Positions 16,125 through 28,534 are shown, counted from the first letter of the stretch. The stretch: DNA of 64,000 bases from Marinobacterium alkalitolerans (GCF_017776525.1 NZ_JACVEW010000017.1:20437-84436), one strand, 5' to 3'. Notes: generated by a model from the letters alone, not told the origin. Translations and numbers: made by a program.

Positions 16125-17501
16125 TTAGCGCAACTGTCGAACGCGACAACTGCGATTCTTGACCTTGCCCTTGCTGATGAGCTGAACCGCCTGACGCGCA
16201 ACAGGACGACGGACAGCCACGTAGGTGCAGAAGTCGAAGACGCGAATCTTGCCCACCTCATCACCGGAGATTTCACCTCCACGTGTCAGCGCACCCAGAA
16301 CATCGCCGGGTCTGATCTTCTGCTTCTTGCCGACATCAAGCTGGAGGGTGGCCATCGGAGGCCGAAACTCCCGGTTTGGCACATATTCCGGCAGGGGCTC
16401 GTCGGTAACAATCATATCCATCTGGGCTTCAATGCCGGCCAGCTTGAAACGCTCACGCTCGTTGAACAGAGTGACGGCAACGCCTGTCTTCCCTGCTCGG
16501 CCGGTTCGCCCTATACGGTGCACGTGCACCTGCGCTTCCTTGGCCGGGCGATGATTCACGACCAGATCAAGCCCTTCTACATCCAGTCCGCGGGCCGCCA
16601 CATCGGTTGCCACCAACACCGTCGCACTCTGATTGGCAAAACGTACCAGGGTTTGATCGCGCTGACGCTGATCAAGGTCGCCATGCAGCGCAACCGCTGC
16701 CAGGCCCGCTTGTTGCAGGCTTTGCTCAAGGGCACGCACTTCCTGCTTGGTGTTGCAAAACACAACAGCCGACACGGGCCGGTGATGATAGATCAGGCAG
16801 GCAACAGCATCATCACGCGACTCATCAGACACCGGGTGAAAATGCTGCTCAATACTGGTGTTCTGATGCAGCGCCTCTACCTGGACTCTCACGGGCTGAC
16901 GCAGGATGCGCCCTGCAATCGCCTCAATCGCCTTGGGGTAGGTCGCACTGAAAAGGAGACTTTGCCGGCTGGAAGGCGTTGCCGCCACAATGGCATCGAC
17001 CGCCTCCTGAAACCCCATCTCCAGCATGCGGTCCGCTTCATCAAGCACAAGTGTGCGCAGACGCCCCAAACGCAAGGTACCCTTCCTGAGGTGTTCCTCA
17101 ATACGTCCGGGCGTCCCGACGACAATATGCGCCCCATGCTCCAGGGAACCGATTTGTGGCCCCAGCGGCATGCCTCCACAGAGTGTGAGCACTTTTACGT
17201 TGGAGATCTGACGCGCCAGACGCCTCAGCTCCTGAGCCACCTGATCAGCCAGCTCCCGCGTTGGGCATAGCACCAGGGACTGCACCTGAAACGATGTGTT
17301 GTCCAGCTGCTGTAACAGGCCCAGCCCGAAAGCCGCCGTTTTTCCCGACCCCGTTTTTCCCTGCGCAATCAGATCCTTCCCGGCAAGAATCACCGGCAAG
17401 CTCTCCTGCTGAACAGGGGTCATGCTGATGTAATCCAGGGAGGCGAGGTTCTCAAGCAGCTCGGGCTTAAGATTAATACGGTCAAAAGGTTGTTGGCTCA
17501 A
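16125..17501 (-). CDS. dbpA: ATP-dependent RNA helicase DbpA
   Basis: A DEAD-box helicase with Q motif (MTPVQQESLP), Walker A (AQGKTGSGKTAAFG), DEAD (VLDEADRMLEMGF), SAT (LLFSAT) and HRIGRTGRAG. The C-terminal DbpA RNA-binding domain (KQKIRPGDVLGALTRGG, IGKI-like core, CTYVAVRRPVA and a basic end) binds the hairpin 92 region of 23S rRNA during 50S assembly. The frame is open to 17573, but the TTG at 17501 has AGGA 7 bases upstream and gives 458 residues, almost exactly the E. coli length. I therefore use it. dbpA is followed closely by yaiI. Confidence 0.93.
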   Translation of the reverse strand: MSQQPFDRINLKPELLENLASLDYISMTPVQQESLPVILAGKDLIAQGKTGSGKTAAFGLGLLQQLDNTSFQVQSLVLCPTRELADQVAQELRRLARQISNVKVLTLCGGMPLGPQIGSLEHGAHIVVGTPGRIEEHLRKGTLRLGRLRTLVLDEADRMLEMGFQEAVDAIVAATPSSRQSLLFSATYPKAIEAIAGRILRQPVRVQVEALHQNTSIEQHFHPVSDESRDDAVACLIYHHRPVSAVVFCNTKQEVRALEQSLQQAGLAAVALHGDLDQRQRDQTLVRFANQSATVLVATDVAARGLDVEGLDLVVNHRPAKEAQVHVHRIGRTGRAGKTGVAVTLFNERERFKLAGIEAQMDMIVTDEPLPEYVPNREFRPPMATLQLDVGKKQKIRPGDVLGALTRGGEISGDEVGKIRVFDFCTYVAVRRPVARQAVQLISKGKVKNRSCRVRQLR

Positions 17502-17573
17502 GGACAGTTCCTGCTGAGAGTTAAAACAATGCGCAATTTTATCAGAACCGGTGCTTCGATAATCAACGGGCAC

Positions 17574-17600
17574 AAAAAAAGGCAGCCGAAGCTGCCTTTT
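17574..17600 (-). terminator. Rho-independent terminator of the suc operon
   Basis: A 10-bp perfect stem (AAAAGGCAGC, loop CGAA on the plus strand) is followed on the minus strand by a run of seven T. It lies 19 bp past the sucD stop codon and ends the sucABlpdAsucCD transcript. Confidence 0.93.
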
Positions 17601-17618
17601 CTTAAACCGCGATGGCGA

Positions 17619-18500
17619 TTACTTCATTTCCCAGCCAGTCAGCTCGGACAGAGCCTTGCCGATGTCAGCCAGGGAACGAACGGTTTTAACGCCTGCATCT
17701 TCCAGAGCCGCAAACTTCTCGTCTGCTGTGCCCTTACCACCGGAGATGATCGCACCGGCGTGGCCCATGCGTTTGCCCGGAGGTGCAGTTACACCCGCGA
17801 TGTAGGAAACAACCGGCTTGGTCACGTTTGCCTTGATGTAGGCAGCCGCTTCTTCCTCGGCAGAACCACCGATCTCACCGATCATCACAATCGCTTCAGT
17901 CTGTGGATCGTTCTCGAACATTTCCAGAATGTCGATGAAGTTGGAGCCCGGGATCGGGTCACCACCGATACCAACACAGGTAGACTGACCGAAGCCGGCG
18001 TCAGTGGTCTGCTTGACAGCTTCATAGGTCAGAGTACCGGAGCGGGAAACGATGCCCACTTTACCCGGCAGGTGGATGTGGCCCGGCATGATGCCGATCT
18101 TGCACTCTCCCGGAGTGATAACGCCCGGGCAGTTCGGGCCGATCAGGCGAACACCCAGCTCGTCACACTTGACCTTGCACTGCAGCATGTCCATGACCGG
18201 AATGTGCTCAGTGATGCAGACGATCAGCTTGATGCCGGCATTGGCCGCTTCCAGGATGGAATCCTTACAGAAAGGAGCCGGTACGTAGATAACAGACGCT
18301 TCAGCGCCAGTCGCTTCTACGGCTTCTTTAACAGTGTTGAAAACCGGCAGACCCAGGTGCTCAGTGCCACCCTTACCCGGAGTAACACCACCAACCATCT
18401 TGGTGCCGTATGCAATCGCCTGCTCAGAGTGGAAAGTACCCTGGCCACCAGTAAAGCCCTGACAGATGACTTTGGTATCTTTGTTAATCAGAACGGCCAT
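17619..18500 (-). CDS. sucD: Succinyl-CoA synthetase alpha subunit
   Basis: 293 residues. The N-terminal CoA-binding Rossmann domain contains [24 protein letters not shown], and the ligase domain has [20 protein letters not shown]. The active-site histidine that is phosphorylated lies in [21 protein letters not shown]. With SucC it interconverts succinyl-CoA and succinate with formation of ATP or GTP. The start lies 2 bp after sucC ends, typical of the coupled sucCD pair. Confidence 0.98.
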   Translation of the reverse strand: MAVLINKDTKVICQGFTGGQGTFHSEQAIAYGTKMVGGVTPGKGGTEHLGLPVFNTVKEAVEATGAEASVIYVPAPFCKDSILEAANAGIKLIVCITEHIPVMDMLQCKVKCDELGVRLIGPNCPGVITPGECKIGIMPGHIHLPGKVGIVSRSGTLTYEAVKQTTDAGFGQSTCVGIGGDPIPGSNFIDILEMFENDPQTEAIVMIGEIGGSAEEEAAAYIKANVTKPVVSYIAGVTAPPGKRMGHAGAIISGGKGTADEKFAALEDAGVKTVRSLADIGKALSELTGWEMK

Positions 18501-18502
18501 GA

Positions 18503-19669
18503 TTATTTACCCTCCGCTGCTTTAACTGCCTGCTGAGCAGCATCAGTCAGGCTGGTTGCTGCAATGATGTCCAGACCGGACTCGGCCAGCTTCTGAGCAC
18601 CCAGTTCAGCGTTGTTACCTTCCAGACGCACGACGACCGGTACGTTTACACCCACTTCTTTCACCGCACCGATGATGCCGTCTGCGATCAGGTCACAGCG
18701 AACGATACCACCGAAGATGTTAACCAGAACGGCTTTAACGTTCTTGTCTTCCAGGATGATCTTGAACGCTTCGGTTACACGCTCTTTGGTCGCGCCGCCA
18801 CCAACGTCCAGGAAGTTGGCCGGGAAACCGCCGTGCAGGGAAACGATGTCCATGGTACCCATGGCCAGGCCCGCACCGTTTACCATGCAGCCGATAGTGC
18901 CGTTCAGAGCAACGTAGTTCAGGTCCCACTCAGCAGCGCGTGCTTCGCGCTCATCGTCCTGGGACGGATCGTGCATTTCCTGCAGATCCTTGTGACGGTA
19001 AACAGCGTTACCATCGATAACAACTTTGGCGTCCAGGCAGTGCAGGTTACCCTGGTCAGTGATGACCAGCGGGTTGATTTCCAGCAGCGCCAGATCCTTT
19101 TCTTCAAACATCTGCGCCAGACCCAGGAAGATCTTGACGAACTGCTTGATCTGGTCACCCTGCAGGCCCAGTTTGAATGCCAGCTCGCGGCCCTGGTAAG
19201 GCTGTGCACCGGTCAGAGGATCGATGGTTGCCTTCAGGATCTTTTCCGGAGTCTCTTCAGCAACTTTCTCGATCTCGACACCACCTTCGGTGGATGCCAT
19301 GAAGACAATACGACGGCTGGAGCGATCGACCACTGCACCCAGGTACAGCTCGTTTGCGATGTCGGTGCAGGTCTCAACCAGAATCTTGGAAACAGGCTGG
19401 CCATTAGCGTCTGTCTGGTAAGTCACCAGACGTTCGCCCAGCCATTTTTCTGCGAAAGCCTGGGCTTCAGCCGGGGAATCAACCAGCTTTACACCACCAG
19501 CCTTGCCACGGCCACCAGCGTGGACCTGGGCCTTAACAACCCACTTGTCGCCGCCAATTTTTTCAGCCGCTTCAGCAGCCGCTTCCGGAGTATCTACCGC
19601 GATTCCCTTGGAAACCGGCAGACCATATTCGGCAAACAGTTGTTTGCCCTGGTACTCGTGAAGGTTCAT
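18503..19669 (-). CDS. sucC: Succinyl-CoA synthetase beta subunit
   Basis: 388 residues, as usual for the family. An ATP-grasp domain starts [22 protein letters not shown] and contains [17 protein letters not shown]. The C-terminal ligase domain has [17 protein letters not shown]. It binds nucleotide and Mg2+ and completes the heterotetramer with SucD. It is preceded by a 124-bp gap after lpdA that holds two stem-loops and is followed immediately by sucD. Confidence 0.98.
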   Translation of the reverse strand: MNLHEYQGKQLFAEYGLPVSKGIAVDTPEAAAEAAEKIGGDKWVVKAQVHAGGRGKAGGVKLVDSPAEAQAFAEKWLGERLVTYQTDANGQPVSKILVETCTDIANELYLGAVVDRSSRRIVFMASTEGGVEIEKVAEETPEKILKATIDPLTGAQPYQGRELAFKLGLQGDQIKQFVKIFLGLAQMFEEKDLALLEINPLVITDQGNLHCLDAKVVIDGNAVYRHKDLQEMHDPSQDDEREARAAEWDLNYVALNGTIGCMVNGAGLAMGTMDIVSLHGGFPANFLDVGGGATKERVTEAFKIILEDKNVKAVLVNIFGGIVRCDLIADGIIGAVKEVGVNVPVVVRLEGNNAELGAQKLAESGLDIIAATSLTDAAQQAVKAAEGK

Positions 19670-19700
19670 GCTCTAATCCGTAGTGTTATCGGTTATACAG

Positions 19701-19782
19701 GTGTTCCCGCCGAGTAGTGCAGAAGTGGGAACACACCTTTTGCTCTGCAACCCCCGCCAACGGGTTCTCCGCCGACGGGGTT
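19701..19782 (-). repeat. Two stem-loops in the lpdA-sucC intercistronic gap
   Basis: An imperfect stem pairs AACCCC (19749-19754) with GGGGTT (19777-19782). A second stem has 8-bp perfect arms, GTGTTCCC (19701-19708) and GGGAACAC (19727-19734). Neither is followed by a T run on the minus strand, so read-through into sucC is expected. They may mark RNA processing or differential stability inside the operon. Confidence 0.45.
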
Positions 19783-19793
19783 AACCCTTCAGG

Positions 19794-21236
<1,443 letters not shown>

Positions 21237-21273
21237 TTAATCCTGTCTTTCACTCGTTCGATGGCGGGTCTGA

Positions 21274-22497
21274 TCAAACATCCAGCAGCATGCGTGCCGG
21301 ATCTTCCAGCAGATCCTTGATGGTGACGAGGAATTGTACCGCCTCTTTACCATCAATCATACGGTGGTCGTATGACAGTGCCAGGTACATCATCGGCAGA
21401 ATCTCAACCTGACCGTTCACCGCCATGGGACGTTCTTGGATCTTGTGCATGCCCAGGATCGCAGTCTGCGGCGGGTTCAGGATCGGAGTGGACATCAGGG
21501 AGCCGAACACGCCGCCGTTGGTGATGGTGAAGGTACCGCCCTGCATGTCATCCATGCCCAGCTTGCCTTCACGGCCACGCTTGCCGAAGTCGGCAATGGT
21601 GCCTTCGATTTCGGCCAGGCTCATGGTATCGGTATCACGCAGAACCGGCACCATCAGACCACGGTCAGTTGATACGGCAACGCCGATATCCTGGTAGCCG
21701 TGGTACACCATGTCATTGCCGTCAATAGACGCGTTAACCGCCGGGAAGCGTTTCAGCGCTTCGGTCGCCGCTTTCACGAAGAAGGACATGAAGCCCAGAC
21801 GAGTACCGCCGTGAACCTTCTCGAACAGGTCCTTGTACTGCTTGCGCAGTTCCATGACCGGCTTCATGTTGACCTCGTTGTAGGTGGTCAGCATGGCTGC
21901 ATTCTGCTGCGCTTCAACCAGACGCTTGGCGATGGTTGCACGCAGACGAGTCATCGGAACGCGCTTCTCGGTGCGCTCACCAGCCGGAACGTTCAGCGCC
22001 GGAGCTGCGGCCGCAGGTGCAGGTGCTGCTGCCGGAGCGGCGGCCGGCTTGTTCTTCAGGAAGTTCTGTACGTCTTCCTTGGTGATGCCACCATTTTTGC
22101 CAGTACCTGGAATCTGGGAAGCATCCAGACCGTTTTCTTCGATCAGCTTACGTGCTGCCGGACCAACCTTTTCAGCGTCGGTAGTGACTTCAGCTGCAGG
22201 CGTATCAGCAGCTTCAGCAGCCGGTGCCTTTTCAGCCGGAGCAGGCGCTTCAGCGGCCGCGCCTGCTTCGAAGGTCGCAATGACTTCTTCGCTCAGGACA
22301 GTCTCGCCCTCGCCCTTTACGATTTCCTTGATAACACCATCAGTCGGTGCCACCACTTCCAGAACAACCTTGTCAGTTTCGATATCAACGATCAGCTCAT
22401 CAGCTGAACATGCCTCGCCCGGCTGTTTGTGCCAGGTGGCAACTGTTCCGTCTGCAACGGATTCAGGGAAAGTTGGCGCTTTGATTTCAGTGGACAT
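21274..22497 (-). CDS. sucB: 2-Oxoglutarate dehydrogenase E2, dihydrolipoyl succinyltransferase
   Basis: 407 residues. An N-terminal lipoyl domain contains the modified lysine in [11 protein letters not shown]. An Ala/Pro-rich linker is followed by the E1/E3-binding domain ([32 protein letters not shown]), another Ala/Pro linker, and the catalytic domain with [17 protein letters not shown] (catalytic His and Asp) near the C terminus. It transfers succinyl groups to CoA. The gene begins 47 bp after sucA. Confidence 0.98.
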   Translation of the reverse strand: MSTEIKAPTFPESVADGTVATWHKQPGEACSADELIVDIETDKVVLEVVAPTDGVIKEIVKGEGETVLSEEVIATFEAGAAAEAPAPAEKAPAAEAADTPAAEVTTDAEKVGPAARKLIEENGLDASQIPGTGKNGGITKEDVQNFLKNKPAAAPAAAPAPAAAAPALNVPAGERTEKRVPMTRLRATIAKRLVEAQQNAAMLTTYNEVNMKPVMELRKQYKDLFEKVHGGTRLGFMSFFVKAATEALKRFPAVNASIDGNDMVYHGYQDIGVAVSTDRGLMVPVLRDTDTMSLAEIEGTIADFGKRGREGKLGMDDMQGGTFTITNGGVFGSLMSTPILNPPQTAILGMHKIQERPMAVNGQVEILPMMYLALSYDHRMIDGKEAVQFLVTIKDLLEDPARMLLDV

Positions 22498-22544
22498 GCT
22501 GTTTCCTTTATTAATCCTGCTCAGGACTTGTCTTCAAGCCTGTG

Positions 22545-25376
22545 TTAACCGTTGATGGCTTCGTTGACCAGCTTCTCTTGCTGCTCAAGGTGTACAGAAA
22601 TATAACCAACCGCCGGCGCTGCGGCATGCGGACGACCCACACCTACGAGGTGCAGTTTCGGATCGTGCTGCTGCATGACGTTACGCATGTGGTGCTGACT
22701 GCAGTACCAGGCGCCCTGGTTCATGGGCTCTTCCTGACACCAGACAACGGACTCAAGGTTAGTATACTCAGCGATCGCCTGCTTGAGCGGCTCTTCCGGG
22801 AACGGATAAAGCTGCTCGATACGCACGATGGCCACATCGTCCTTTTCCAGTTCAGCGCGACGATTATACAGGTCGTAGTAGACCTTGCCGCTACACATCA
22901 CCAGTCGCTTCACCTTCTTCGGATCCAGCGTATCCACTTCCGGGATCACCGGCTGGAAGGTACCGTCGGACAGGTCTTCAAGCGAACATACCGCCTGCTT
23001 GTGACGCAGCAGCGACTTCGGTGACATGACAACCAGCGGCTTGCGCAGCGGGCGAATCACCTGGCGACGCAGCAGGTGGAAAATCTGTGACGGCGATGAG
23101 GGTACACATACCTGGATATTGTGCTCGGCACACAGCTGCAGGAAACGCTCAAGGCGTGCGGAAGAGTGCTCCGGGCCCTGGCCTTCAAAGCCGTGGGGCA
23201 GCAGCATGGTCAAGCCACAGAGACGGCCCCACTTGTGCTCACCGGAGGTGATGAACTGGTCGATAACCACCTGAGCACCGTTGGCGAAGTCACCAAACTG
23301 TGCTTCCCAAATCACCAGTGCATTCGGCGTTGTCGTGGCGTAACCGTATTCAAAGCCCAGTACCGCCTCTTCCGACAGGAAGGAGTCGTAGATATCGAAC
23401 GCAGGCTGCTCCTCAGCCAGATCCTGCAGCGGCACGTAGGTGCTGGCATCTTTCTGGTTATGCACAACGGCATGGCGGTGGGAGAAGGTACCACGCCCAA
23501 CGTCCTGACCGGTCAAGCGGATCGGATGACCTTCAGCCAGCAGAGTGGCGTAGGCCATGGTTTCGGCAAAGCCCCAGTTGATCTCCATGGCGCCCGCAGC
23601 CATTTTCTTGCGGTCTTCATAGATCTTCTGCACCTGACGCTGAACCGCGAAACCTTCAGGGAACTCACAGGTTTTGTTGGCCAGTTCCTTCAGCAGTTTC
23701 TGGTCGACACGGGTGTCGCATTCGAAGGACCACTTGTGCCCCAGGTACGGACGCCAGTCAACGAACAGCTCTTCGTTCGGCTCCATGACCAGAGACTTGG
23801 CAACGTGCTTGCCGTTCTCCAGTGCCTGGCGGTATTCCTGGTCCATGGCCTTGGCTTCATCCTGGGTAATAACACCCTCGTCGATGAGGCGCTTGGCATA
23901 GAGCTCCTTGGTGGTCTTCTGCGTCTTGATCTGCTTGTACATCAGCGGCTGAGTACCGGACGGCTCATCCGCCTCGTTATGACCGCGACGACGGTAGCAG
24001 ACCAGATCAATCACAACGTCCTTGTTGAATTCGTTGCGATAGTCCAGTGCCAGCTGAGTAACAAAGCGAACCGCCTCAGGATCATCACCATTCACGTGGA
24101 AGATCGGGGCCTGAACCATTTTCGCCACATCGGTACAGTACTCGGTGGAACGCGCATCTTCCTTCTTGGAAGTGGTGAAACCCACCTGGTTGTTGATGAC
24201 GATGTGAATGGTACCGCCGGTCTTGTAGGCGCGTGTCTGAGACATCTGGAAGGTCTCCATCACCACGCCCTGACCTGCAAAGGCCGCGTCACCGTGGATG
24301 GAAACCGGGATAACCGTGTTGCCGACCGGGTCTTCGCGGCGGTCCTGACGTGCACGTACAGAGCCTTCAACCACCGGAGACACGATCTCAAGGTGGGACG
24401 GGTTGAACGCCATGGCCAGGTGCACTTCGCCACCCGGGGTCATCACGTTGGAGGAGAAGCCCTGATGGTATTTCACGTCGCCGGACGTTTCGATCAGCTT
24501 CTTGCCTTCAAACTCGCCGAACAGTTCCTGCGGGTTCTTGCCGAAGATATTGACCAGAACGTTCAGACGGCCACGGTGTGCCATGCCGATCACCAGCTCT
24601 TTGGCGCCGTCACGGCCGGCACGCTGAACCAGTTCATCGAGGCAGGGAATCAGGCTTTCACCACCTTCCAGGCCGAAGCGCTTGGCGCCTGCGTAGCGAG
24701 AGCCGAGATACTTCTCCAGCCCTTCAGCGGCACTCAGACGCTCCATGATGTGCTTGCGCTCATCATCGGTCAGGGCCGGGTGGCTGCGCACCGGCTCCAT
24801 GCGCGACTGAATCCAGCGCTTCTCCTGAGTGTCGACGATGTGCATGTACTCAGCGCCGACGGTAGTGCAATAGGTTTTCTTGAGGTCTGCCAGGATCTCT
24901 TTCAGCGTGCTCTCTTCAGGTCCGAAGAAAAGCGAACCCAGCTGGAAGCGCGTATCAAAGTCGGCTTCAGACAGCTCGTGAAAGCGCGGATCAAGGTCGG
25001 GAACCTGTTCACGCTCCATCAGGTTCAGGGGATCAATGTCTGCATGCTGATGACCACGCACTCGGAAGGCGTTGATCATGCGCAGTACACGCACCTGCTT
25101 CTTTTCATGCTCGGAGCTTACGCTGCTGCCGGAAGCCGGCACGGCACGCTTCTGATTCTTGGAGAGGAGGAGGAAATGTTCCCGGATAGTGGAGTGAGGC
25201 ACATCCTGAGCGATGCTGTCACCAACCTTGGGAAGTTTGTCGAACTCTTCACGCCACTCTTGTGGAACGGCGTTCGGGTCCATCAGGTAAGTTTCGTATA
25301 GTTGTTCAACATATGAAAGATTGCCACCGTAAAGGTGTGCGTTCTTCCACATCTGCTCCATTATGCCATCTTGCAT
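22545..25376 (-). CDS. sucA: 2-Oxoglutarate dehydrogenase E1 (thiamine diphosphate)
   Basis: About 943 residues, close to E. coli SucA. The N terminus MWKNAHLYGGNLSYVEQLYE is typical; the middle has GMAHRGRLNVLVNIFGKNPQELFGEF and a thiamine diphosphate/Mg2+ site around HVNGDDPEAV. The C-terminal half carries HRHAVVHNQ and EAQFGDFANGAQVVIDQF. It decarboxylates 2-oxoglutarate and passes the succinyl group to SucB. ATGs at 25382 and 25376 are two codons apart; the second has GGTGAG at better spacing. It is first in the sucABlpdAsucCD operon, with a 315-bp gap and terminator separating it from sdhB. Confidence 0.98.
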   Translation of the reverse strand: MQDGIMEQMWKNAHLYGGNLSYVEQLYETYLMDPNAVPQEWREEFDKLPKVGDSIAQDVPHSTIREHFLLLSKNQKRAVPASGSSVSSEHEKKQVRVLRMINAFRVRGHQHADIDPLNLMEREQVPDLDPRFHELSEADFDTRFQLGSLFFGPEESTLKEILADLKKTYCTTVGAEYMHIVDTQEKRWIQSRMEPVRSHPALTDDERKHIMERLSAAEGLEKYLGSRYAGAKRFGLEGGESLIPCLDELVQRAGRDGAKELVIGMAHRGRLNVLVNIFGKNPQELFGEFEGKKLIETSGDVKYHQGFSSNVMTPGGEVHLAMAFNPSHLEIVSPVVEGSVRARQDRREDPVGNTVIPVSIHGDAAFAGQGVVMETFQMSQTRAYKTGGTIHIVINNQVGFTTSKKEDARSTEYCTDVAKMVQAPIFHVNGDDPEAVRFVTQLALDYRNEFNKDVVIDLVCYRRRGHNEADEPSGTQPLMYKQIKTQKTTKELYAKRLIDEGVITQDEAKAMDQEYRQALENGKHVAKSLVMEPNEELFVDWRPYLGHKWSFECDTRVDQKLLKELANKTCEFPEGFAVQRQVQKIYEDRKKMAAGAMEINWGFAETMAYATLLAEGHPIRLTGQDVGRGTFSHRHAVVHNQKDASTYVPLQDLAEEQPAFDIYDSFLSEEAVLGFEYGYATTTPNALVIWEAQFGDFANGAQVVIDQFITSGEHKWGRLCGLTMLLPHGFEGQGPEHSSARLERFLQLCAEHNIQVCVPSSPSQIFHLLRRQVIRPLRKPLVVMSPKSLLRHKQAVCSLEDLSDGTFQPVIPEVDTLDPKKVKRLVMCSGKVYYDLYNRRAELEKDDVAIVRIEQLYPFPEEPLKQAIAEYTNLESVVWCQEEPMNQGAWYCSQHHMRNVMQQHDPKLHLVGVGRPHAAAPAVGYISVHLEQQEKLVNEAING

Positions 25377-25690
25377 TATCATCTCACCCTGGCTCTGAGA
25401 GGGCGCTGCATCGGACAGGCTGCACTATTTCCTGTTCCGGCAGTCCTCGGTCCCTCTGCTGATTACCGTTTTGTATTTTTAGCCGCCACCACAAGGATCA
25501 CGAGTGGCCGCGGGCAGTAATTCTACGCTTTTTGCGACAGGCTTTACACTGCTAGCGGGGGTCGATTCTACAAAATATTACCGTTCAAACGACATAGGCC
25601 TTTCGGATAGTAGAATTCGTTCGCTCTGGGCATGGAACAAAAAAAACGGCACCACAAGGGTGCCGTTTTTAGACTGTCACGTAACAAGGC
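25377..25690 (-). other. sdhB-sucA intergenic region
   Basis: 314 bp with no credible gene. It holds the sdhB terminator (25639-25670) and presumably a promoter for sucA. The best candidate by eye on the minus strand is TAGAAT near 25519-25524 with a weak TGTAAA 17 bases upstream. The right half is AT-richer than the neighbouring genes. Two transcription units, sdhCDAB and sucABlpdAsucCD, are therefore likely, perhaps with some read-through. Confidence 0.5.
25639..25670 (-). terminator. Rho-independent terminator of sdhCDAB
   Basis: An 11-bp stem (AAAACGGCACC with GGTGCCGTTTT, 5-base loop) is followed on the minus strand by a run of about eight T. It lies 21 bp downstream of the sdhB stop codon. 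Confidence 0.93.
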
Positions 25691-26395
25691 TCAGGTGGCC
25701 TGCTGAATCAGCATGTTACGAATCTTGCCAATCGCCTTGGTCGGGTTAAGACCTTTCGGGCAGACATTGACACAGTTCATGATGCCGTGACAGCGGAAGA
25801 CACTGAACGGGTCATCCAGCTCAGCCAGACGCTCGTTGGTCGCAGTATCGCGGCTGTCGGCCAGGAATCGATATGCCTGCAACAGACCGGAAGGTCCTAC
25901 GAACTTGTCCGGGTTCCACCAGAAGGACGGGCAGGACGTTGAACAGCATGCACAGAGAATACACTCGTACAGGCCATCCAGCTCAGCACGCTCTTCCGGC
26001 GACTGCAGTCGCTCGATCGCCGGCGCCGGCGTATCGTTGATCAGGAACGGCTTGATCTTTTCGTACTGCTTGTAGAACTGGGTCATGTCGACAACCAGGT
26101 CACGGATGACCGGCAGACCCGGCAGCGGGCGCAGAACCAGCTTGTCGTTTTCAACCACTTCAGAAAGCGGTGTGATACACGCAAGACCGTTCTTGCCGTT
26201 CATGTTCATGCCATCAGAGCCACATACACCCTCACGGCAGGAACGGCGGTATGCCATCGTGCTGTCTTTTTCTTTCAGCAGCTGGAGCAGATCCAGCACC
26301 ATGATGTCCTTGCCACCCGGGATGTCGATATGGACATCCTGCATGTAAGGCGCATCATCAACTTCAGGGTTGTAACGATATACACTTACCAGCAT
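25691..26395 (-). CDS. sdhB: Succinate dehydrogenase iron-sulphur subunit
   Basis: 234 residues. The [2Fe-2S] ferredoxin motif is CREGVCGSDGMNMNGKNGLAC. The [4Fe-4S] site is CILCACCSTSCPSFWW and the [3Fe-4S] site is CHGIMNCVNVCPKGLNP. It carries electrons from the SdhA flavin to ubiquinone at the SdhCD membrane anchor. It is the last gene of sdhCDAB, 12 bp after sdhA. Confidence 0.98.
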   Translation of the reverse strand: MLVSVYRYNPEVDDAPYMQDVHIDIPGGKDIMVLDLLQLLKEKDSTMAYRRSCREGVCGSDGMNMNGKNGLACITPLSEVVENDKLVLRPLPGLPVIRDLVVDMTQFYKQYEKIKPFLINDTPAPAIERLQSPEERAELDGLYECILCACCSTSCPSFWWNPDKFVGPSGLLQAYRFLADSRDTATNERLAELDDPFSVFRCHGIMNCVNVCPKGLNPTKAIGKIRNMLIQQAT

Positions 26396-26407
26396 CGTGA
26401 CAGCCTC

Positions 26408-28183
26408 TTAATAGGTTCGTACTTTCGGCGGGAACGGATCCATTGTCTTCGGTGCAAAGTTGACTGCACGCTTGCCAACGGTTTTTTCCTGCGGGAAGAA
26501 GACAGAATGGCACAGCCAGTTCTCGTCATCACGCTCGGTAAAGTCGTTACGGGCATGGGCGCCACGAGACTCTTTACGCTCTTCCGCCGCGATTGCGGTT
26601 GCTTCCGCCACTTCCATCAGGTTTTCAAGCTCCAGAGCTTCAATACGAGAAGTATTGAATGCCTGGCTCTTGTCTTCCAGATGTACGTTCTCAACACGCT
26701 CACGGATCTCTTTCAACAGACCGAGACCCTTCTGCATGCTTTCGCCGTCACGGAATACACCGAAGTACAGCTGCATGGTGTCCTGCAGCGTCTTGCGAAC
26801 GTCCGCAATCTTCTCACCACCGGTGCTGCTGTTCAGGCGGTTCAGGCGAGCCATGGCTGCTTCGATGTCAGCATCAGTCGCATCAACCACTTCATAGCCT
26901 TCGCGCATCTGCTGCTCAATCTGCATACCGGCCGCACGACCGAATACCACCAGGTCAAGCAGAGAGTTGCCACCCAGACGGTTGGCGCCGTGTACGGATA
27001 CACAGGCCGCTTCACCGCAAGCGAACAGACCGTTGATGATCTTGTCTTCGCCGGTCTTCGGATCCGGAGAGATGGCCTGACCGCCGATATTGGTCGCGAT
27101 ACCGCCCATCATGTAGTGACAGGTCGGAACAACCGGAATCGGCTCTTTGACCGGGTCGGTTGCCGCAAAGGTCTTGGACAGCTCACAGATACCCGGCAGA
27201 CGCGAGTGCAGAACTTCTTCACCCAAGTGATCCAGCTTCAGGTAAACATGATCTCCGTTCTCACCGCAGCCACGACCTTCCAGGATTTCCAGAATCATGG
27301 AGCGAGCAACAACGTCACGACCTGCAAGGTCTTTGGCGTTCGGCGCATAACGCTCCATGAAACGCTCACCGTCCTTGTTGATCAGGTAACCACCTTCACC
27401 ACGACAGCCCTCGGTTACGAGCACGCCTGCACCGGCGATACCGGTCGGGTGGAACTGCCACATTTCCATATCCTGAACAGCAACACCTGCACGCATCGCC
27501 ATGCCGATACCGTCACCGGTATTGATCAGCGCGTTGGTTGTGGAGGCGTAGATACGGCCTGCACCACCGGTTGCCAGAACAGTTGCCTTGGCCTTGATGT
27601 AAACGGTTTCGCCAGTCTCGATACAGATAGCGATACAGCCCACCACGTCGCCCTGGGAATTCTTCACCAGATCGACGGCATACCATTCATTCAGGAAGGT
27701 AGTGCCAGCCTTCATATTGGCCTGATAGAGCGTATGCAGAAGTGCGTGACCGGTACGGTCAGCCGCAGCACAGGTACGCGCCGCCTGAGTGGGATTGTCC
27801 GGCCCCTTGGACTGACCACCGAACGGACGCTGGTAGATACGCCCTACTTCGGTACGGGAGAACGGCAGCCCCATGTGATCCAGCTCGAATACAGCCTGAG
27901 GACCTACTGAACACATGTACTCGATTGCGTCCTGGTCGCCAATGTAGTCTGACCCTTTTACGGTGTCATACATGTGCCAGCGCCAGTCATCATTCGGATC
28001 CGCACTTGCGATGGCACAGGTAATGCCACCCTGAGCAGAAACCGTATGAGAACGTGTCGGGAACACCTTGGTAACACAAGCGGTGTCCAGACCGGACTGA
28101 GCCAGCTGCAGCGCGGCGCGCATGCCCGCACCACCACCGCCGACTACAATGGCGTCGAAAGTAAGTGTACGCAGTTTAGACAT
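26408..28183 (-). CDS. sdhA: Succinate dehydrogenase flavoprotein subunit
   Basis: 591 residues. The N-terminal FAD-binding motif is [22 protein letters not shown], followed by the covalent FAD histidine region [13 protein letters not shown]. The catalytic segment has [14 protein letters not shown] and the Arg-containing [18 protein letters not shown]. The C terminus RTYLPPKVRTY-like ending (FPPKVRTY) is standard. It oxidises succinate to fumarate on the cytoplasmic side of the inner membrane. Its start lies 3 bp after the sdhD stop codon. Confidence 0.98.
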   Translation of the reverse strand: MSKLRTLTFDAIVVGGGGAGMRAALQLAQSGLDTACVTKVFPTRSHTVSAQGGITCAIASADPNDDWRWHMYDTVKGSDYIGDQDAIEYMCSVGPQAVFELDHMGLPFSRTEVGRIYQRPFGGQSKGPDNPTQAARTCAAADRTGHALLHTLYQANMKAGTTFLNEWYAVDLVKNSQGDVVGCIAICIETGETVYIKAKATVLATGGAGRIYASTTNALINTGDGIGMAMRAGVAVQDMEMWQFHPTGIAGAGVLVTEGCRGEGGYLINKDGERFMERYAPNAKDLAGRDVVARSMILEILEGRGCGENGDHVYLKLDHLGEEVLHSRLPGICELSKTFAATDPVKEPIPVVPTCHYMMGGIATNIGGQAISPDPKTGEDKIINGLFACGEAACVSVHGANRLGGNSLLDLVVFGRAAGMQIEQQMREGYEVVDATDADIEAAMARLNRLNSSTGGEKIADVRKTLQDTMQLYFGVFRDGESMQKGLGLLKEIRERVENVHLEDKSQAFNTSRIEALELENLMEVAEATAIAAEERKESRGAHARNDFTERDDENWLCHSVFFPQEKTVGKRAVNFAPKTMDPFPPKVRTY

Positions 28184-28186
28184 GTT

Positions 28187-28534
28187 TTAGATACCCCACA
28201 GAATCTGAACGCCCCACACGACGTAGATAAACGCCAGCAGGCCGCATGCGGACTGGAATACAAAACGGGCGCCGGTGGCCTTGATGTAGTCAGTGGATAC
28301 AGACCACATGCCGATCCAGGCGTGAGCTACCATGGAGAGTATTGCCAGCAGGGTGTAGATGCGCATCGCAGTACCGCTGAACAGCTCTTTCCACTGCTCG
28401 TAACCCAAGTCCGGGTTAAACAGCAGATAGCCAATCATGAAAACGGTGTAGGTCAGCAGGACCAGTGCAGTAACGCGCTGCATCATCCAGTCATACAGAC
28501 CACTACGACCAAAGCTTGTAATACTAGTTACCAT
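28187..28534 (-). CDS. sdhD: Succinate dehydrogenase membrane anchor subunit
   Basis: 115 residues with three transmembrane helices (about 20-42, 52-75 and 90-112). The first is preceded by GLYDWMMQRVTALVL, whose R/W/Y residues line the quinone site. The haem-ligand histidine is expected in SMVAHAWIGMWSVSTDYIK, where MVAHAWIGMW follows the family pattern. With SdhC it binds haem b and ubiquinone. It overlaps the end of sdhC by 7 bp. Confidence 0.95.
   Translation of the reverse strand: MVTSITSFGRSGLYDWMMQRVTALVLLTYTVFMIGYLLFNPDLGYEQWKELFSGTAMRIYTLLAILSMVAHAWIGMWSVSTDYIKATGARFVFQSACGLLAFIYVVWGVQILWGI

Noticed and set aside
23121..25301. A 726-codon open frame on the plus strand opposite sucA
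   Set aside because: It is antisense to the strongly conserved sucA, has no recognisable domains, and arises from the high-GC codon bias of the real gene.
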